Origin: Zoogloeaceae bacterium | GTDB taxonomy: Bacteria; Pseudomonadota; Gammaproteobacteria; Burkholderiales; Rhodocyclaceae | DNA length: 64,000 nt | Direction of reading: 5' to 3' | Assembly: GCA_024235675.1 (NCBI GenBank) | Contig: JACKLZ010000002.1 | Location: 1,052,001 to 1,116,000, forward strand | In this document: piece by piece, positions 1 through 7,788 of the stretch | Layout of the letters: each line of letters starts with the position of its first letter | Numbering within the stretch: the stretch's first letter is position 1 | Translations under genes and position numbers: made by a program | The notes under the pieces: model-generated | The model's database searches: none | The model's input: the letters and a program-made list of their open reading frames with translations, nothing else | Told to the model about the DNA's origin: nothing

Positions 1-1
1 G

Positions 2-1240
2 ACGATTACCCGCAGCATGAACCCGGACCGCGTCTACACCGCACCCGACGGCAGCACGCTCACGCTCAAGGGCCGCGCCATGCTGTTTGTGCGCAACGTG
101 GGCCACCTGATGACCAACCCGGCGATTGTCGCCGCCGACGGCCACCAGATTCCCGAAGGCATCATGGACGCCATGTTCACCGCCTGCGCCGCGATCCACG
201 ACCTGAAAGGCAACGGCCCGGTGCGCAACTCCACGGCCCAGAGCGTGAACATCGTCAAACCCAAGATGCACGGCCCCGAAGAAGTGGCCTTCACCGTCGA
301 GCTGTTCGGCCGCGTCGAGCAAGCCCTCGGCCTGCCCAAGAACACGCTCAAGGTCGGCATCATGGACGAAGAGCGCCGCACCTCGGTCAACCTAAAGGAG
401 TGCATCCGCGCCGCCAAAGAGCGCGTGGTGTTCATCAACACCGGCTTCCTCGACCGCACCGGCGACGAGATTCACACCAGCATGGAAGCCGGCCCGTTTG
501 CGCCCAAGGCCAAGCTCAAGACCATGAAGTGGATCCTCGCCTACGAAGACCAGAACGTCGACGTCGGCCTCGCCTGCGGCCTGCCCGGCCGTGCGCAGAT
601 CGGCAAGGGCATGTGGCCCGTGCCCGACAACATGGCCGACATGATGACCGCCAAGATCGGCCATCCCAAGTCCGGCGCCAACACCGCCTGGGTGCCCTCG
701 CCCACCGCCGCCACGCTGCACGCGCTGCACTACCACCAGATCAATGTGTCCGAGGTGCAGGCCGAGCTGCGTGGTCGTACGCCGGCCAATGTGGACGACA
801 TCCTCGACATCCCGCTGCTGGGCGACCAGAAGCTCACCGCCGACGAGATCCAGAAAGAACTCGACAACAACGCCCAGGGCATCCTCGGCTACGTCGTGCG
901 CTGGGTCGACCAAGGCGTGGGCTGCTCCAAGGTGCCCGACATCAACAACGTCGGCCTGATGGAAGACCGCGCCACGCTGCGCATCTCCAGCCAGCACATC
1001 GCCAACTGGGTGCGCCACGAAGTGTGCTCGATCGATCAGGTGCTCGAGACGCTCAAGAAGATGGCCAAGGTGGTTGACGCCCAGAACGCCGGCGACCCGC
1101 TGTATCGCCCCATGGCCCCGTCCTACGACGGCATCGCCTTCGAAGCGGCCTGCGATCTGGTGTTCAAGGGCTGCCAGCAGCCTTCCGGCTACACCGAGCC
1201 GCTGCTGCACGCGCATCGCCTGTCGGTGAAGGCGCTGTAA
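2..1240 (+). CDS. glcB: Malate synthase G, C-terminal part (5' end outside window)
   Basis: Condenses glyoxylate with acetyl-CoA to malate in the cytoplasm (glyoxylate shunt, glycolate use). The frame is open to the left edge, so about 412 residues of a protein that is usually about 720 are present. The C-terminal half matches the monomeric G isoform closely: the region around GCSKVPDINNVGLMEDRATL holds the aspartate that acts as catalytic base in E. coli MSG, and the tail reads NGYTEPLLHA-like (SGYTEPLLHAHRLSVKAL). The gene ends in TAA and is followed by a strong terminator, so it is the last gene of its transcript. Identification is firm; the true start cannot be seen. Confidence 0.95.
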   Translation, partial: TITRSMNPDRVYTAPDGSTLTLKGRAMLFVRNVGHLMTNPAIVAADGHQIPEGIMDAMFTACAAIHDLKGNGPVRNSTAQSVNIVKPKMHGPEEVAFTVELFGRVEQALGLPKNTLKVGIMDEERRTSVNLKECIRAAKERVVFINTGFLDRTGDEIHTSMEAGPFAPKAKLKTMKWILAYEDQNVDVGLACGLPGRAQIGKGMWPVPDNMADMMTAKIGHPKSGANTAWVPSPTAATLHALHYHQINVSEVQAELRGRTPANVDDILDIPLLGDQKLTADEIQKELDNNAQGILGYVVRWVDQGVGCSKVPDINNVGLMEDRATLRISSQHIANWVRHEVCSIDQVLETLKKMAKVVDAQNAGDPLYRPMAPSYDGIAFEAACDLVFKGCQQPSGYTEPLLHAHRLSVKAL

Positions 1241-1263
1241 GCCGACTGCTTACTGCAAAGAGA

Positions 1264-1299
1264 AACGCCAGCCGGGTGGTGCCAGGCTGGCGTTTTTTG
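1264..1299 (+). terminator. Rho-independent terminator of glcB
   Basis: A perfect 10-bp stem (AACGCCAGCC at 1264-1273 with GGCTGGCGTT at 1285-1294) has an 11-nt loop and runs straight into six T residues. It lies 24 bp after the glcB stop codon. Confidence 0.9.
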
Positions 1300-1366
1300 T
1301 TAACGGGTGTTTGTTCAGAGGCGGTCGTTGGTCGGCATGGCCTGCCGATGGCGTTTCGGCGGGATT

Positions 1367-1460
1367 CGTAGCCCGGATAGCGCGAAGCGAAATCCGGGGT
1401 CAGCGGTCGACTCACCGATGAATCCCGGAGGCGGCCCTACAGGCCTTGTCCGGGCTACGC
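1367..1460. repeat. Dispersed GTAGCCCGGAT-type intergenic repeat
   Basis: GTAGCCCGGAT (1368-1378) is mirrored by ATCCGGG (1392-1398) and again by GTCCGGGCTACG (1448-1459), giving nested inverted repeats. Elements opening with GTAGCCCGGAT and an AGCGCGAAGCG core are common between genes in many beta- and gammaproteobacteria (general knowledge). No coding signal is seen. Confidence 0.65.
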
Positions 1461-1462
1461 TT

Positions 1463-1507
1463 GCCGCATGCGTATCGCTTGTCGGTGCAGACGCTGTAAG
1501 TCGACCG
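1463..1507 (+). pseudogene. Decayed duplicate of the glcB 3' end
   Basis: Positions 1467-1505 match the last 33 bases of glcB and six bases beyond its stop (1208-1246) at 33 of 39 positions. The copy still reads HAYRLSVQTL then TAA, against HAHRLSVKAL then TAA in glcB, and both continue into a G(C/T)CGAC motif. Nothing else of malate synthase is present upstream, where the GTAGCCCGGAT repeat begins, so this is a remnant rather than a gene. Confidence 0.7.
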
Positions 1508-1508
1508 A

Positions 1509-2471
1509 TCAGCAGCCGACTACGCAGCCACCGCCCCCATCAAACTCCATCGTCTTCCCCGACAGCGGTACATGCACCGGCACCTTGGTAGCCTTGATGA
1601 AGCTTTCCGTACGCGTGCCGGGCTTGACCTTGCCGCCCGCGGTGGCGGGTTCGTTGGCGTGCGAGACGATGACCGAGGCCGGTTTGACCAGATCGTTGAT
1701 CACGTAGGCGGCTTCGGTCGGGCCGGTGGTGAAGGTGTCGCCGATGTTGATCACGGCCAGTTTGGCCTTGTAGTGGTCGCGCACGACCTTTTCCTGATCG
1801 CCCGTGATGCCGGTGTCGCCCGACAGATAGGCGACGAGGCCGTTGCTGAACTTGAGCACATAGCCGGTTGCTTCGCCGACATAGGCGGAGAGGCCGGCTT
1901 CTTTCAGGCGTGTGCCGAAATCGCCGCCGACCAGGTCGCCGTCGACGCCATTGCTGTGGATGGCGGTCACCGTGGCGATGGTGACACCGCCGATGGTCTG
2001 GCTGGCGCCAAAACGGGCGAGGACGGAATTCTTCGGGTCGCCGCCGTTGCTTTTCAGCTTGTTGGCGAAGAAGGCCGGCATTTCGCTGCCGGTGACGATC
2101 TTGGCGCTCTTGGCCAGCGCGATGTTCACCGCCAGCGTGTTGGGTGCAGCCGACACGGACATGTCCGGTTTGTCGCAGGCACCGGCATTGGGCGCCTGGG
2201 TGTGTTTGTCGCCAATGTGGTCGCCGTGCATGTGGCTGACGAGGACCACGTCGATCTTGCCCAGGCGCGGGTCGTCTGCGCCGGCCACGGTGCGGCCGGG
2301 GTCGTAGAGCAGGCGGGTGCCGTTGGGGTCTTCGAAAATCAGGGCGCGGTCGAGCACGCAGAATTCGCCATCCTGCCCGCCCAGCGGCATGACTTTTACG
2401 TTGGCGGCAAACGTGGGGTGTGCGGCCAGGGCGCCCATGGCGAGGGCGCCGAGTAGTGAGGTGATTTTCAT
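1509..2471 (-). CDS. Periplasmic metallo-beta-lactamase-fold hydrolase
   Basis: A 320-residue protein starting at MKITSLLG, chosen because AGGAG lies 6 nt upstream and a clear signal peptide follows (hydrophobic core, cleavage after about TFA-A at residue 23). The zinc-binding motif HMHGDH (H80, H82, D84, H85) marks the MBL fold, and a later LSGDTG segment supplies the next metal aspartate. The overall pattern fits the UlaG-like or L-lactonase-like branch rather than true beta-lactamases. The C-terminus ends in a short Gly/Cys tail (GGGGCVVGC). It stands alone and is divergent from the aminotransferase. The substrate is not recognisable. Confidence 0.85.
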   Translation of the reverse strand: MKITSLLGALAMGALAAHPTFAANVKVMPLGGQDGEFCVLDRALIFEDPNGTRLLYDPGRTVAGADDPRLGKIDVVLVSHMHGDHIGDKHTQAPNAGACDKPDMSVSAAPNTLAVNIALAKSAKIVTGSEMPAFFANKLKSNGGDPKNSVLARFGASQTIGGVTIATVTAIHSNGVDGDLVGGDFGTRLKEAGLSAYVGEATGYVLKFSNGLVAYLSGDTGITGDQEKVVRDHYKAKLAVINIGDTFTTGPTEAAYVINDLVKPASVIVSHANEPATAGGKVKPGTRTESFIKATKVPVHVPLSGKTMEFDGGGGCVVGC

Positions 2472-2795
2472 GCTGTTCTCCTGTTGGGCAACTGTGTTTT
2501 TTTGGACCCGCAGAGAAAAACTAGCACGAAGCGGCCGCGACGGAATATTGCACCGCCGCAATCATTGATGCGTTTGTCCTGCGCTTATCAAGCAACACGT
2601 CGCCGGCGCCAGACCACGGAACATGGCATCCGCCCGTTGCTCCATCGCTTTTCGTCGCCCTCCGTTCGCGGGAGCCCCGGCAGCGTTTGAGGGCAATCCC
2701 TTTCCGTCGACTTGCCTCTCCACCCACACTTGCATTCCAATGACACACTGCGCTGGTGCGCAAGCTCATCCACCCGTTTCGAGAGCCCAAATCGC
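2472..2795. other. Divergent intergenic region
   Basis: This 324-bp stretch between the divergent hydrolase and aminotransferase genes must hold both promoters. I see the AGGAGA ribosome-binding site of the hydrolase at 2476-2482 (minus strand), but no convincing promoter boxes, RNA or small gene. Confidence 0.5.
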
Positions 2796-3992
2796 ATGTT
2801 CGAACACATCGACCCCTATGCCGGCGACCCCATCCTGACGCTGGTCGAGACATTCCAGAAGGATGCGCGGCCGAACAAGGTCAATCTGAGCATCGGCCTG
2901 TACTACGACGAGGAAGGCCGCATCCCGCTGCTCGATTCGGTGCAGCGGGCCGAAGCACGGGCGGCGCTGACGCCCACGCCGCGCGCTTATCTGCCGATGG
3001 AAGGCCACGCCGGCTATCGCGCGGCAGTGCAGCGTCTGCTATTTGGGGCGGACAGTGCGGCCGTTCAGGCCGGGCGCATTGCGACCATTCAGACCATTGG
3101 CGGCTCGGGCGCGCTCAAGGTCGGGGCAGACCTGCTCAAGCGCTACTTCCCCGACAGCCAGTTGTGGGTGAGCGACCCGACCTGGGACAACCACCGTTCG
3201 ATCTTTGCCGGCGCGGGCATTACGGTGAATGACTACCCCTATTACGACCCGGCCACCTGCGGGCTGCGCTTCGATGCGATGCTGGCGGCGATCAAGACAT
3301 TGCCGGCAAAGAGCATCGTGCTGCTGCATCCGTGCTGCCACAACCCGACCGGGGTGGATCTGTCGCAAGACCAGTGGACGACGCTGATTCCGGTGCTGGC
3401 CGAGCGGCAACTCATCCCCTTTCTCGACATTGCCTATCAGGGCTTTGGCGACAATCTGGACGACGACGCCTTTGCCATCCGCGCCATGGCCAACGCGGGG
3501 CTGTCGTTTTTCGTCAGCAATTCGTTTTCAAAGAACCTGTCCTTCTACGGTGAGCGCTGCGGCGGCTTGTCGGTGGTATGCCAGGATGCCGAGGAAGCGG
3601 CGCGGGTACTCGGGCAGATGAAATTCACCGTGCGCCGCAATTACTCCAGCCCGCCGCTGCACGGCGGAACCATCACCGCGGCCGTAATGAACGACCCCGC
3701 GCTGTACACACAGTGGGTGGGCGAGGTGGCCGAAATGCGGGTGCGTATCAAGGCGATGCGTCAGAAGCTGTACGAGGTGCTGTGCGCCAAGGTGCCGGGC
3801 AGGGACTTTGGCTACTTCATCACCCAGCGCGGCATGTTCAGCTACACCGGCCTGTCGCCGCAGCAGGTGGACCGCCTGCGTGACGAGTTTGCGGTGTATC
3901 TGGTGGGCTCGGGCCGCATGTGCGTGGCGGGCTTGAACAGGGGCAATGTGGATGATGTGGCCGCGGCCTTTGCCGAGGTGCTCAAGGGCTGA
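2796..3992 (+). CDS. tyrB: Aromatic/aspartate aminotransferase (class I, PLP)
   Basis: Transfers amino groups between aromatic or acidic amino acids and 2-oxoglutarate/oxaloacetate in the cytoplasm. Its 398 residues from ATG 2796 fit the usual 396-398 of the AspC/TyrB subfamily and begin with the standard MFEHIDPYAGDPIL. Visible motifs are HPCCHNPTGVDL (cofactor and substrate site), DIAYQGFGD, and SNSFSKNLSFYGERCG with the PLP-binding lysine at K246. The CC in the HPCCHNPTG motif and the sequence around it favour TyrB-like annotation over AspC, but specificity cannot be settled from sequence alone. It is a single gene followed by a strong terminator. Confidence 0.92.
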   Translation: MFEHIDPYAGDPILTLVETFQKDARPNKVNLSIGLYYDEEGRIPLLDSVQRAEARAALTPTPRAYLPMEGHAGYRAAVQRLLFGADSAAVQAGRIATIQTIGGSGALKVGADLLKRYFPDSQLWVSDPTWDNHRSIFAGAGITVNDYPYYDPATCGLRFDAMLAAIKTLPAKSIVLLHPCCHNPTGVDLSQDQWTTLIPVLAERQLIPFLDIAYQGFGDNLDDDAFAIRAMANAGLSFFVSNSFSKNLSFYGERCGGLSVVCQDAEEAARVLGQMKFTVRRNYSSPPLHGGTITAAVMNDPALYTQWVGEVAEMRVRIKAMRQKLYEVLCAKVPGRDFGYFITQRGMFSYTGLSPQQVDRLRDEFAVYLVGSGRMCVAGLNRGNVDDVAAAFAEVLKG

Positions 3993-4035
3993 GCGGCCGG
4001 GTGGGCGTACTCGCAGGCCCACTGGCTTGCGATAG

Positions 4036-4089
4036 CGCCCGCACGGTGCAAACAAACACGCCAGCCGGCCTCGCCGTGCGGGCGTTTTT
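4036..4089 (+). terminator. Rho-independent terminator after aminotransferase
   Basis: A perfect 11-bp stem (CGCCCGCACGG at 4036-4046 with CCGTGCGGGCG at 4074-4084) is followed directly by five T residues, 44 bp past the stop codon. Confidence 0.85.
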
Positions 4090-4249
4090 CATACCCACCG
4101 GCCGCCCTGCCATGAAAGCCCGGCCGTGAAATTTTTCATGCGCGCGCTCCAATAGCCGGCCGGCGAGGCTCAAGTTCACGTCGATCGCGCCGTTGCGGCA
4201 ATGACGACGCGCTCTGATGGCGCCCCGACACGACACCGATGAGCGCTTC

Positions 4250-5398
4250 ATGACCCGCCTTCATCCGCTGACACTCCGGTTTCACGACCCTGCGCTCGAG
4301 CACGCCTACGACGACTACGTCTACCCGCGCATGTTGATGCAGTGGCGCGCGGCGCTGGTGATCGGGCCGGCGCTGTATGTGTTGCTGTTCATTCTCGACC
4401 GCTGGTATGTGCCTGAGGCGCAGCAGGCGTCGTTGTGGGCGATACGCCTGGGCTCGCTGGTCATCCCGATCAGCTTCATATACATCACCTTCACCGCGGC
4501 CTATCGCCGCTGCGCCTATCTGCTGCCCGCGCTCAACGGCCTCGCCGGCGGTCTGTGCTTGATTGCGATGATGCAACTCATGCCCATCGAGGTGGTGGCG
4601 CAGTATTACCCGGTGGTGGTGGTCGTCACCTTCTTCACCTACAACTTCAGCGGCACGCGCTTTATCTACGCGCTGGCGGTCGACCTGGTGCTGCTGATCA
4701 CCTACAACCTGTGCTTCGGCGTCGCCGCCGATTACCCGAGTCATCTGCTGGCCACGCAGGACTTTTTCATCATCTGCGCGAATCTGATCGGTGGCGGCGC
4801 GGGGTATCTGGTCGAGCTGCAACGGCGACGGTTGTTCGTCCACAAACAAGCCCTGGACGACGAGCGCCGCCTGCATCTTGAGCGCTCGCTGCACGACAGC
4901 CTCACCGGCCTCCCCAACCGCGCGCTGCTTTACGACCGGATAGCTCAGTTGCTCGCCAGCGCAGAACGCTCAGGCGCGCAGCATGCCCTGTATTTTGTCG
5001 ACCTGAACGACTTCAAGCCGGTCAATGACATCCATGGCCACACGGTGGGCGATCGGGTCCTTCAGCAAGTGGCGCAGCGCATGCGCCAGGCTATTCGAGA
5101 AGGCGACACGGTGGCCCGCCTGGGCGGTGACGAATTCATCATCCTGGCGGCGAACATCCCCAACGAAGCCACCGCCACCCACCAGGCGCAACGCATCCAG
5201 GCCATGATTGCCGACCACGGCGCCGAGCTGCCCGCCGGCATCACGCTCAGCGCCAGCATCGGGCTGTGCCTGTTTCCGTATGAGGGCGCGACGATCGAAG
5301 ACATCATCCACCGTGCCGACCAGTCGATGTATCTGGCCAAAGCCGCCGCCGACGCAACGCCACCACACGCTGAACGGCAGCTCGTCGCCTCAAAATGA
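4250..5398 (+). CDS. Membrane-bound diguanylate cyclase (GGDEF)
   Basis: Makes cyclic di-GMP from two GTP. The 382-residue protein (ATG 4250; an ATG 11 codons upstream is possible) has five or six hydrophobic segments over residues 35-200, a short linker (HKQALDDERRLHLERSL) and a complete GGDEF domain: DSLTGLPNR, DLNDFKPVND, GGDEF at 292-296, and ASIGLCLFP. An RxxD inhibitory site (REGD) sits exactly five residues before GGDEF, so product inhibition is expected. The membrane part carries no named sensor domain that I recognise. It is transcribed alone, between the aminotransferase terminator and the 41-bp repeat region. Confidence 0.92.
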   Translation: MTRLHPLTLRFHDPALEHAYDDYVYPRMLMQWRAALVIGPALYVLLFILDRWYVPEAQQASLWAIRLGSLVIPISFIYITFTAAYRRCAYLLPALNGLAGGLCLIAMMQLMPIEVVAQYYPVVVVVTFFTYNFSGTRFIYALAVDLVLLITYNLCFGVAADYPSHLLATQDFFIICANLIGGGAGYLVELQRRRLFVHKQALDDERRLHLERSLHDSLTGLPNRALLYDRIAQLLASAERSGAQHALYFVDLNDFKPVNDIHGHTVGDRVLQQVAQRMRQAIREGDTVARLGGDEFIILAANIPNEATATHQAQRIQAMIADHGAELPAGITLSASIGLCLFPYEGATIEDIIHRADQSMYLAKAAADATPPHAERQLVASK

Positions 5399-5424
5399 AG
5401 CATCGCGAGAAATACGCGTTCGAT

Positions 5425-5486
5425 CAGGGACATGCGCATCTCCCTCACAGCTTATCCACAGCATCACGCACGATTGGCGGGGATAA
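5425..5486 (+). repeat. DnaA-box-like 41-bp repeat, copy 1 (with weaker 21-bp upstream part)
   Basis: The core at 5446-5486 starts CACAGCTTATCCACAGC and ends GGGGATAA. It contains a perfect TTATCCACA (5452-5460), and its ends form an inverted TTATCC...GGATAA pair. Copies 2 and 3 at 6151-6191 and 6333-6373 have exactly the same 41-bp length. The upstream CAATGAGAT block of the other copies is only partly kept here. Confidence 0.75.
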
Positions 5487-5632
5487 AAAACGACGCGCGG
5501 CGCCACGAACCTGACCCAAATCAGATCAAGGCCGCCAAGGCTGCGGTAGAGTCGCCCTCTGGGTCGGTTCTCCCGCCCGTGTGGCGGCATTTCGCCCCAT
5601 TTTCACCCCACGTGTTGTAGAGGATTTTCCGC

Positions 5633-5965
5633 ATGAAGAGTATTCAGGTATTCGAGCCGGCACAGGCCGCTGATCAGCCCGCGACCGATGTCGCTGCCGA
5701 TCTGGACTGGGCCGCCGCCAACGGCGCACGCATCGACCGCTTCAATTTTGCCCAGCAGCCGCTCGCCTTCTCCGGCAACGCTACGGTCAAGAGCTTTCTC
5801 GATCGCTCCGGCCCCGGTGCCCTGCCACTGATTTTGCTCGACGGCGAGATCGCCATGGCCGGTCGCTACCCCAGCCGCGGCGAACTGACCCACTGGCTGG
5901 GCGTCACTGACGCCGCCCCTGCCGAAGTCAGCGGCTGCTGCTCGGGTGGTCGCTGCGGCGGCTGA
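5633..5965 (+). CDS. ArsD-like protein lacking the vicinal cysteine pair
   Basis: A 110-residue protein that aligns with ArsD, the metallochaperone/weak repressor of arsenic operons. The MKSIQVFEPA opening, the RFNFAQQPLAF segment, LPLILLDGEIAMAGRYPSR and HWLG all correspond to ArsD positions. Canonical ArsD has a Cys-Cys pair near residues 12-13 and Cys18 that bind As(III)/Sb(III). Here that stretch reads AQAADQPATD with no cysteine at all. The C-terminus instead has CCSGGRCGG, resembling the tail cysteines. No arsA, arsB, arsC or arsR is adjacent. It is therefore an orphan family member whose metalloid role is doubtful. A GAGGA ribosome-binding site lies upstream. Confidence 0.72.
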   Translation: MKSIQVFEPAQAADQPATDVAADLDWAAANGARIDRFNFAQQPLAFSGNATVKSFLDRSGPGALPLILLDGEIAMAGRYPSRGELTHWLGVTDAAPAEVSGCCSGGRCGG

Positions 5966-6089
5966 TCGCAGCATTGGCGTGCGCAGCCGCTGTGCTGCGC
6001 CGCCACACGAGTCGCCCGACGCGTCACCACGACGGCGACGCGGGCCACCCGCCTCCGCGGCCGGACTCACTCACGGCTCCCCCCGGCGT

Positions 6090-6108
6090 CTGCCTATTTT
6101 TTAGGCAG
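6090..6108. other. Perfect hairpin with T-loop
   Basis: CTGCCTA (6090-6096) and TAGGCAG (6102-6108) flank a TTTTT loop, 124 bp after the ArsD-like gene. There is no T-tract after the stem, so it is not a standard terminator. It could still stop or protect transcripts from the ArsD-like gene. Confidence 0.35.
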
Positions 6109-6129
6109 CCCCAAGAAAGCCCTATCGCT

Positions 6130-6191
6130 CAATGAGATGCGCAGCCAGCGCACAGCTTATCCACAGCCTCACCCACGACTGACGGGGATAA
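6130..6191 (+). repeat. DnaA-box-like 41-bp repeat, copy 2 (with upstream CAATGAGAT)
   Basis: CAATGAGAT (6130-6138), 12 bp, then the 41-bp core at 6151-6191 with TTATCCACA at 6157-6165 and GGGGATAA at 6184-6191. Together with copy 3 it fills most of the 420-bp gap between the ArsD-like gene and the LysR gene. Confidence 0.8.
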
Positions 6192-6311
6192 TCCGGCACG
6201 GCACACCGCGCAAAACCAGAATCCATGCGGGCTTCATGGCAGCGCAACACATTCGCCTGCACGCCCCGGATTTGCCTCATTTTGCAGCAGCGCACAAAAA
6301 CAGTGCGTGCT

Positions 6312-6373
6312 CAATGAGATAGCCCCGTGCCACACAGCTTGTCCACAGCCCTGCCCACGCGAGGGGTGGATAA
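6312..6373 (+). repeat. DnaA-box-like 41-bp repeat, copy 3
   Basis: CAATGAGAT (6312-6320), 12 bp, then the 41-bp core at 6333-6373. The left half reads TTGTCCACA (6339-6347) and the right end GTGGATAA (6366-6373), so this copy has changed in both arms yet keeps the same length and a near-complete inverted pair. It ends 12 bp before the LysR stop codon. Confidence 0.78.
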
Positions 6374-6385
6374 GAGCGCGAGACC

Positions 6386-7291
6386 TCAGCCGGCCTCGCG
6401 CACCTGGTCCAGCGCGGTGTCGATATCCCACACCGTGCACAAAGCCTGAACCACGGCACGAATGACCGGATCGTTGTCGCGCTTCTTCAAATGCACGAAC
6501 TGCAGCGGCGCGGGCGCCAGGGTCACCGGCAACTCGTAAGCCTGCGGATCGTCGGCGGAAAGCACGCCCTTGCGGACAATGCCCAGGCCCACGCCGGCGC
6601 GGATCATCTCGACCAGCGCGTCTTCCTGATTGGCGATCAGCGTCCGTACCGGCTCGCAGCAATGCGCCTCGAACAGCACCCGCATGGCACGGTAGTGCGA
6701 ACAGTCGGGCGAGGTAAACACCCACGGCAGTCGCGCCAGTGCGGCCACATCGGTGGACGTGATCTGCTCGCGAAAGGCGGTCGGTGCGGCGACAATCAAG
6801 GGCTCATCACACAGGTAGCACACGCTCAGGGTCGGGTCGTCGATCTCTCCGGTCACAAATGCACCGTCCAGCTTGCCGACCCGCACCGCCGGCACATTGG
6901 TGCCGGTCGAACCGGTCAGCATCGACACCTCCAGACGCGGAAAACTCGCCGCCAGCGCGGCCTGCAAGGCAGTCAGCCGGAGAAAACGAGCGTCGGTGTT
7001 GAGCCCGATGCGCACGCTGCCGATCAACTCGTCCTGCAAGCCCTTGGCGTGCTGCATGACAGCGCTCGCCGCCGCCAGTGCCTGGCGGGCTCGGGGCAGC
7101 AGTTCTTCGCCCACTCGGGTCAGCCGCATGCCCTTGGGGGTGCGGTCGAACAGGGTCACGCCCAGGGTTTCTTCCAGCGCCTTGATATGCGCGCTGATCG
7201 CCGGCTGGCTGGTGAACAGGCGCTCGGCCGCACGCGTCAGGTGCTTCTCTTCGGCGACGGCGACGAAGGTTCTGAGGTGGTAGAGCTCCAT
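6386..7291 (-). CDS. LysR-family transcriptional regulator (paralogue 1)
   Basis: A 301-residue LysR regulator starting MELYHLRTFVAVAEEKHLTR, with the winged helix-turn-helix over residues 1-60 (RAAERLFTSQPAISAHIKAL) and a substrate-binding effector domain from about residue 90. It is closely similar to the LysR at 28693-29583: the first 60 residues are nearly the same and RIGLNTDA(R/G)FLRL is shared. It is divergent from the DUF1127 gene across a 159-bp region that itself resembles the region upstream of the paralogue. The effector is unknown. Confidence 0.93.
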   Translation of the reverse strand: MELYHLRTFVAVAEEKHLTRAAERLFTSQPAISAHIKALEETLGVTLFDRTPKGMRLTRVGEELLPRARQALAAASAVMQHAKGLQDELIGSVRIGLNTDARFLRLTALQAALAASFPRLEVSMLTGSTGTNVPAVRVGKLDGAFVTGEIDDPTLSVCYLCDEPLIVAAPTAFREQITSTDVAALARLPWVFTSPDCSHYRAMRVLFEAHCCEPVRTLIANQEDALVEMIRAGVGLGIVRKGVLSADDPQAYELPVTLAPAPLQFVHLKKRDNDPVIRAVVQALCTVWDIDTALDQVREAG

Positions 7292-7450
7292 GACAAGGTC
7301 CTGTGACTTCGGCTGACCCACAGTACACCGCAGATCAGCAGCACGCGCCATCACAATTTCCGAAGACGCGAATCCGAATAAACGATTGGATGCATCTGTC
7401 CTGAGCGGCCAAGCTTCAACTCACCAAAGCCCCACTCAAGGAGACGCATC
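7292..7450. promoter_or_regulatory. Divergent LysR promoter region
   Basis: LysR regulators usually bind the region between themselves and a divergent target. This one shares ordered islands with 29584-29764: CAGTACAC, a GCCAT-AC-ATTT block, AAGACGCGAA and GATGCATC. The conserved islands are candidate operator or promoter elements, but exact sites cannot be fixed from two copies. Confidence 0.5.
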
Positions 7451-7678
7451 ATGAGCAGCCTGACACACAAATCTTGCGCCCCTGCCGTTGCCAACACCGA
7501 CATCAGTTCGGTACTGCGCCACCTGGGCCATGCCCTTCGCACCACCGTCGCCGTCTGGCGCAAGCGCAGCGCTGCCCGCCGCGAACTGCGCGAGCTGGAT
7601 GAACATGTGCTGCGCGATGTCGGCATCAGCCGCAGCCAGGCAGACTTTGAAGGCAGCAAGCCGTTCTGGGTGAAGTAA
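7451..7678 (+). CDS. Small DUF1127 protein
   Basis: A 75-residue protein whose second half (WRKRSAARRELRELDEHVLRDVGISRSQADFE) is the DUF1127 signature: a basic helix followed by LxxLDxxxLxDIGIxR. In alphaproteobacteria such proteins act in phosphate and carbon metabolism and RNA turnover by binding RNA (family knowledge); no role is established for this one. AAGGAGA lies 7 nt upstream of the ATG. Its position opposite a LysR gene suggests it is the regulated gene there. Confidence 0.85.
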   Translation: MSSLTHKSCAPAVANTDISSVLRHLGHALRTTVAVWRKRSAARRELRELDEHVLRDVGISRSQADFEGSKPFWVK

Positions 7679-7697
7679 CGGTGTCGAGTGCGAGGTT

Positions 7698-7721
7698 TGG
7701 TGGGCGGCTCGCCGCCCACCA
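7698..7721. repeat. Palindromic GGTGGGCGGC repeat
   Basis: TGGTGGGCGGC (7698-7708) and its exact complement (7711-7721) are separated by TC. It lies between the convergent DUF1127 and VOC genes and belongs to the same dispersed type as copies at 22896-22965 and 57987-58008. With no T-tract, it is at best a weak bidirectional terminator. Confidence 0.6.
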
Positions 7722-7788
7722 GAGCGCCGCCGAACCCATCGCCATCAAGCGAATCACCCATGGCCCCCGGCAAGCCACGCGCCCGATC

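Noticed and set aside
5446..6373. Origin of replication, suggested by the TTATCCACA boxes
   Set aside because: There is no dnaA, dnaN, gyrB or rpmH nearby, no AT-rich unwinding region, and only three boxes spread over 0.9 kb. The 41-bp repeat explanation fits better.
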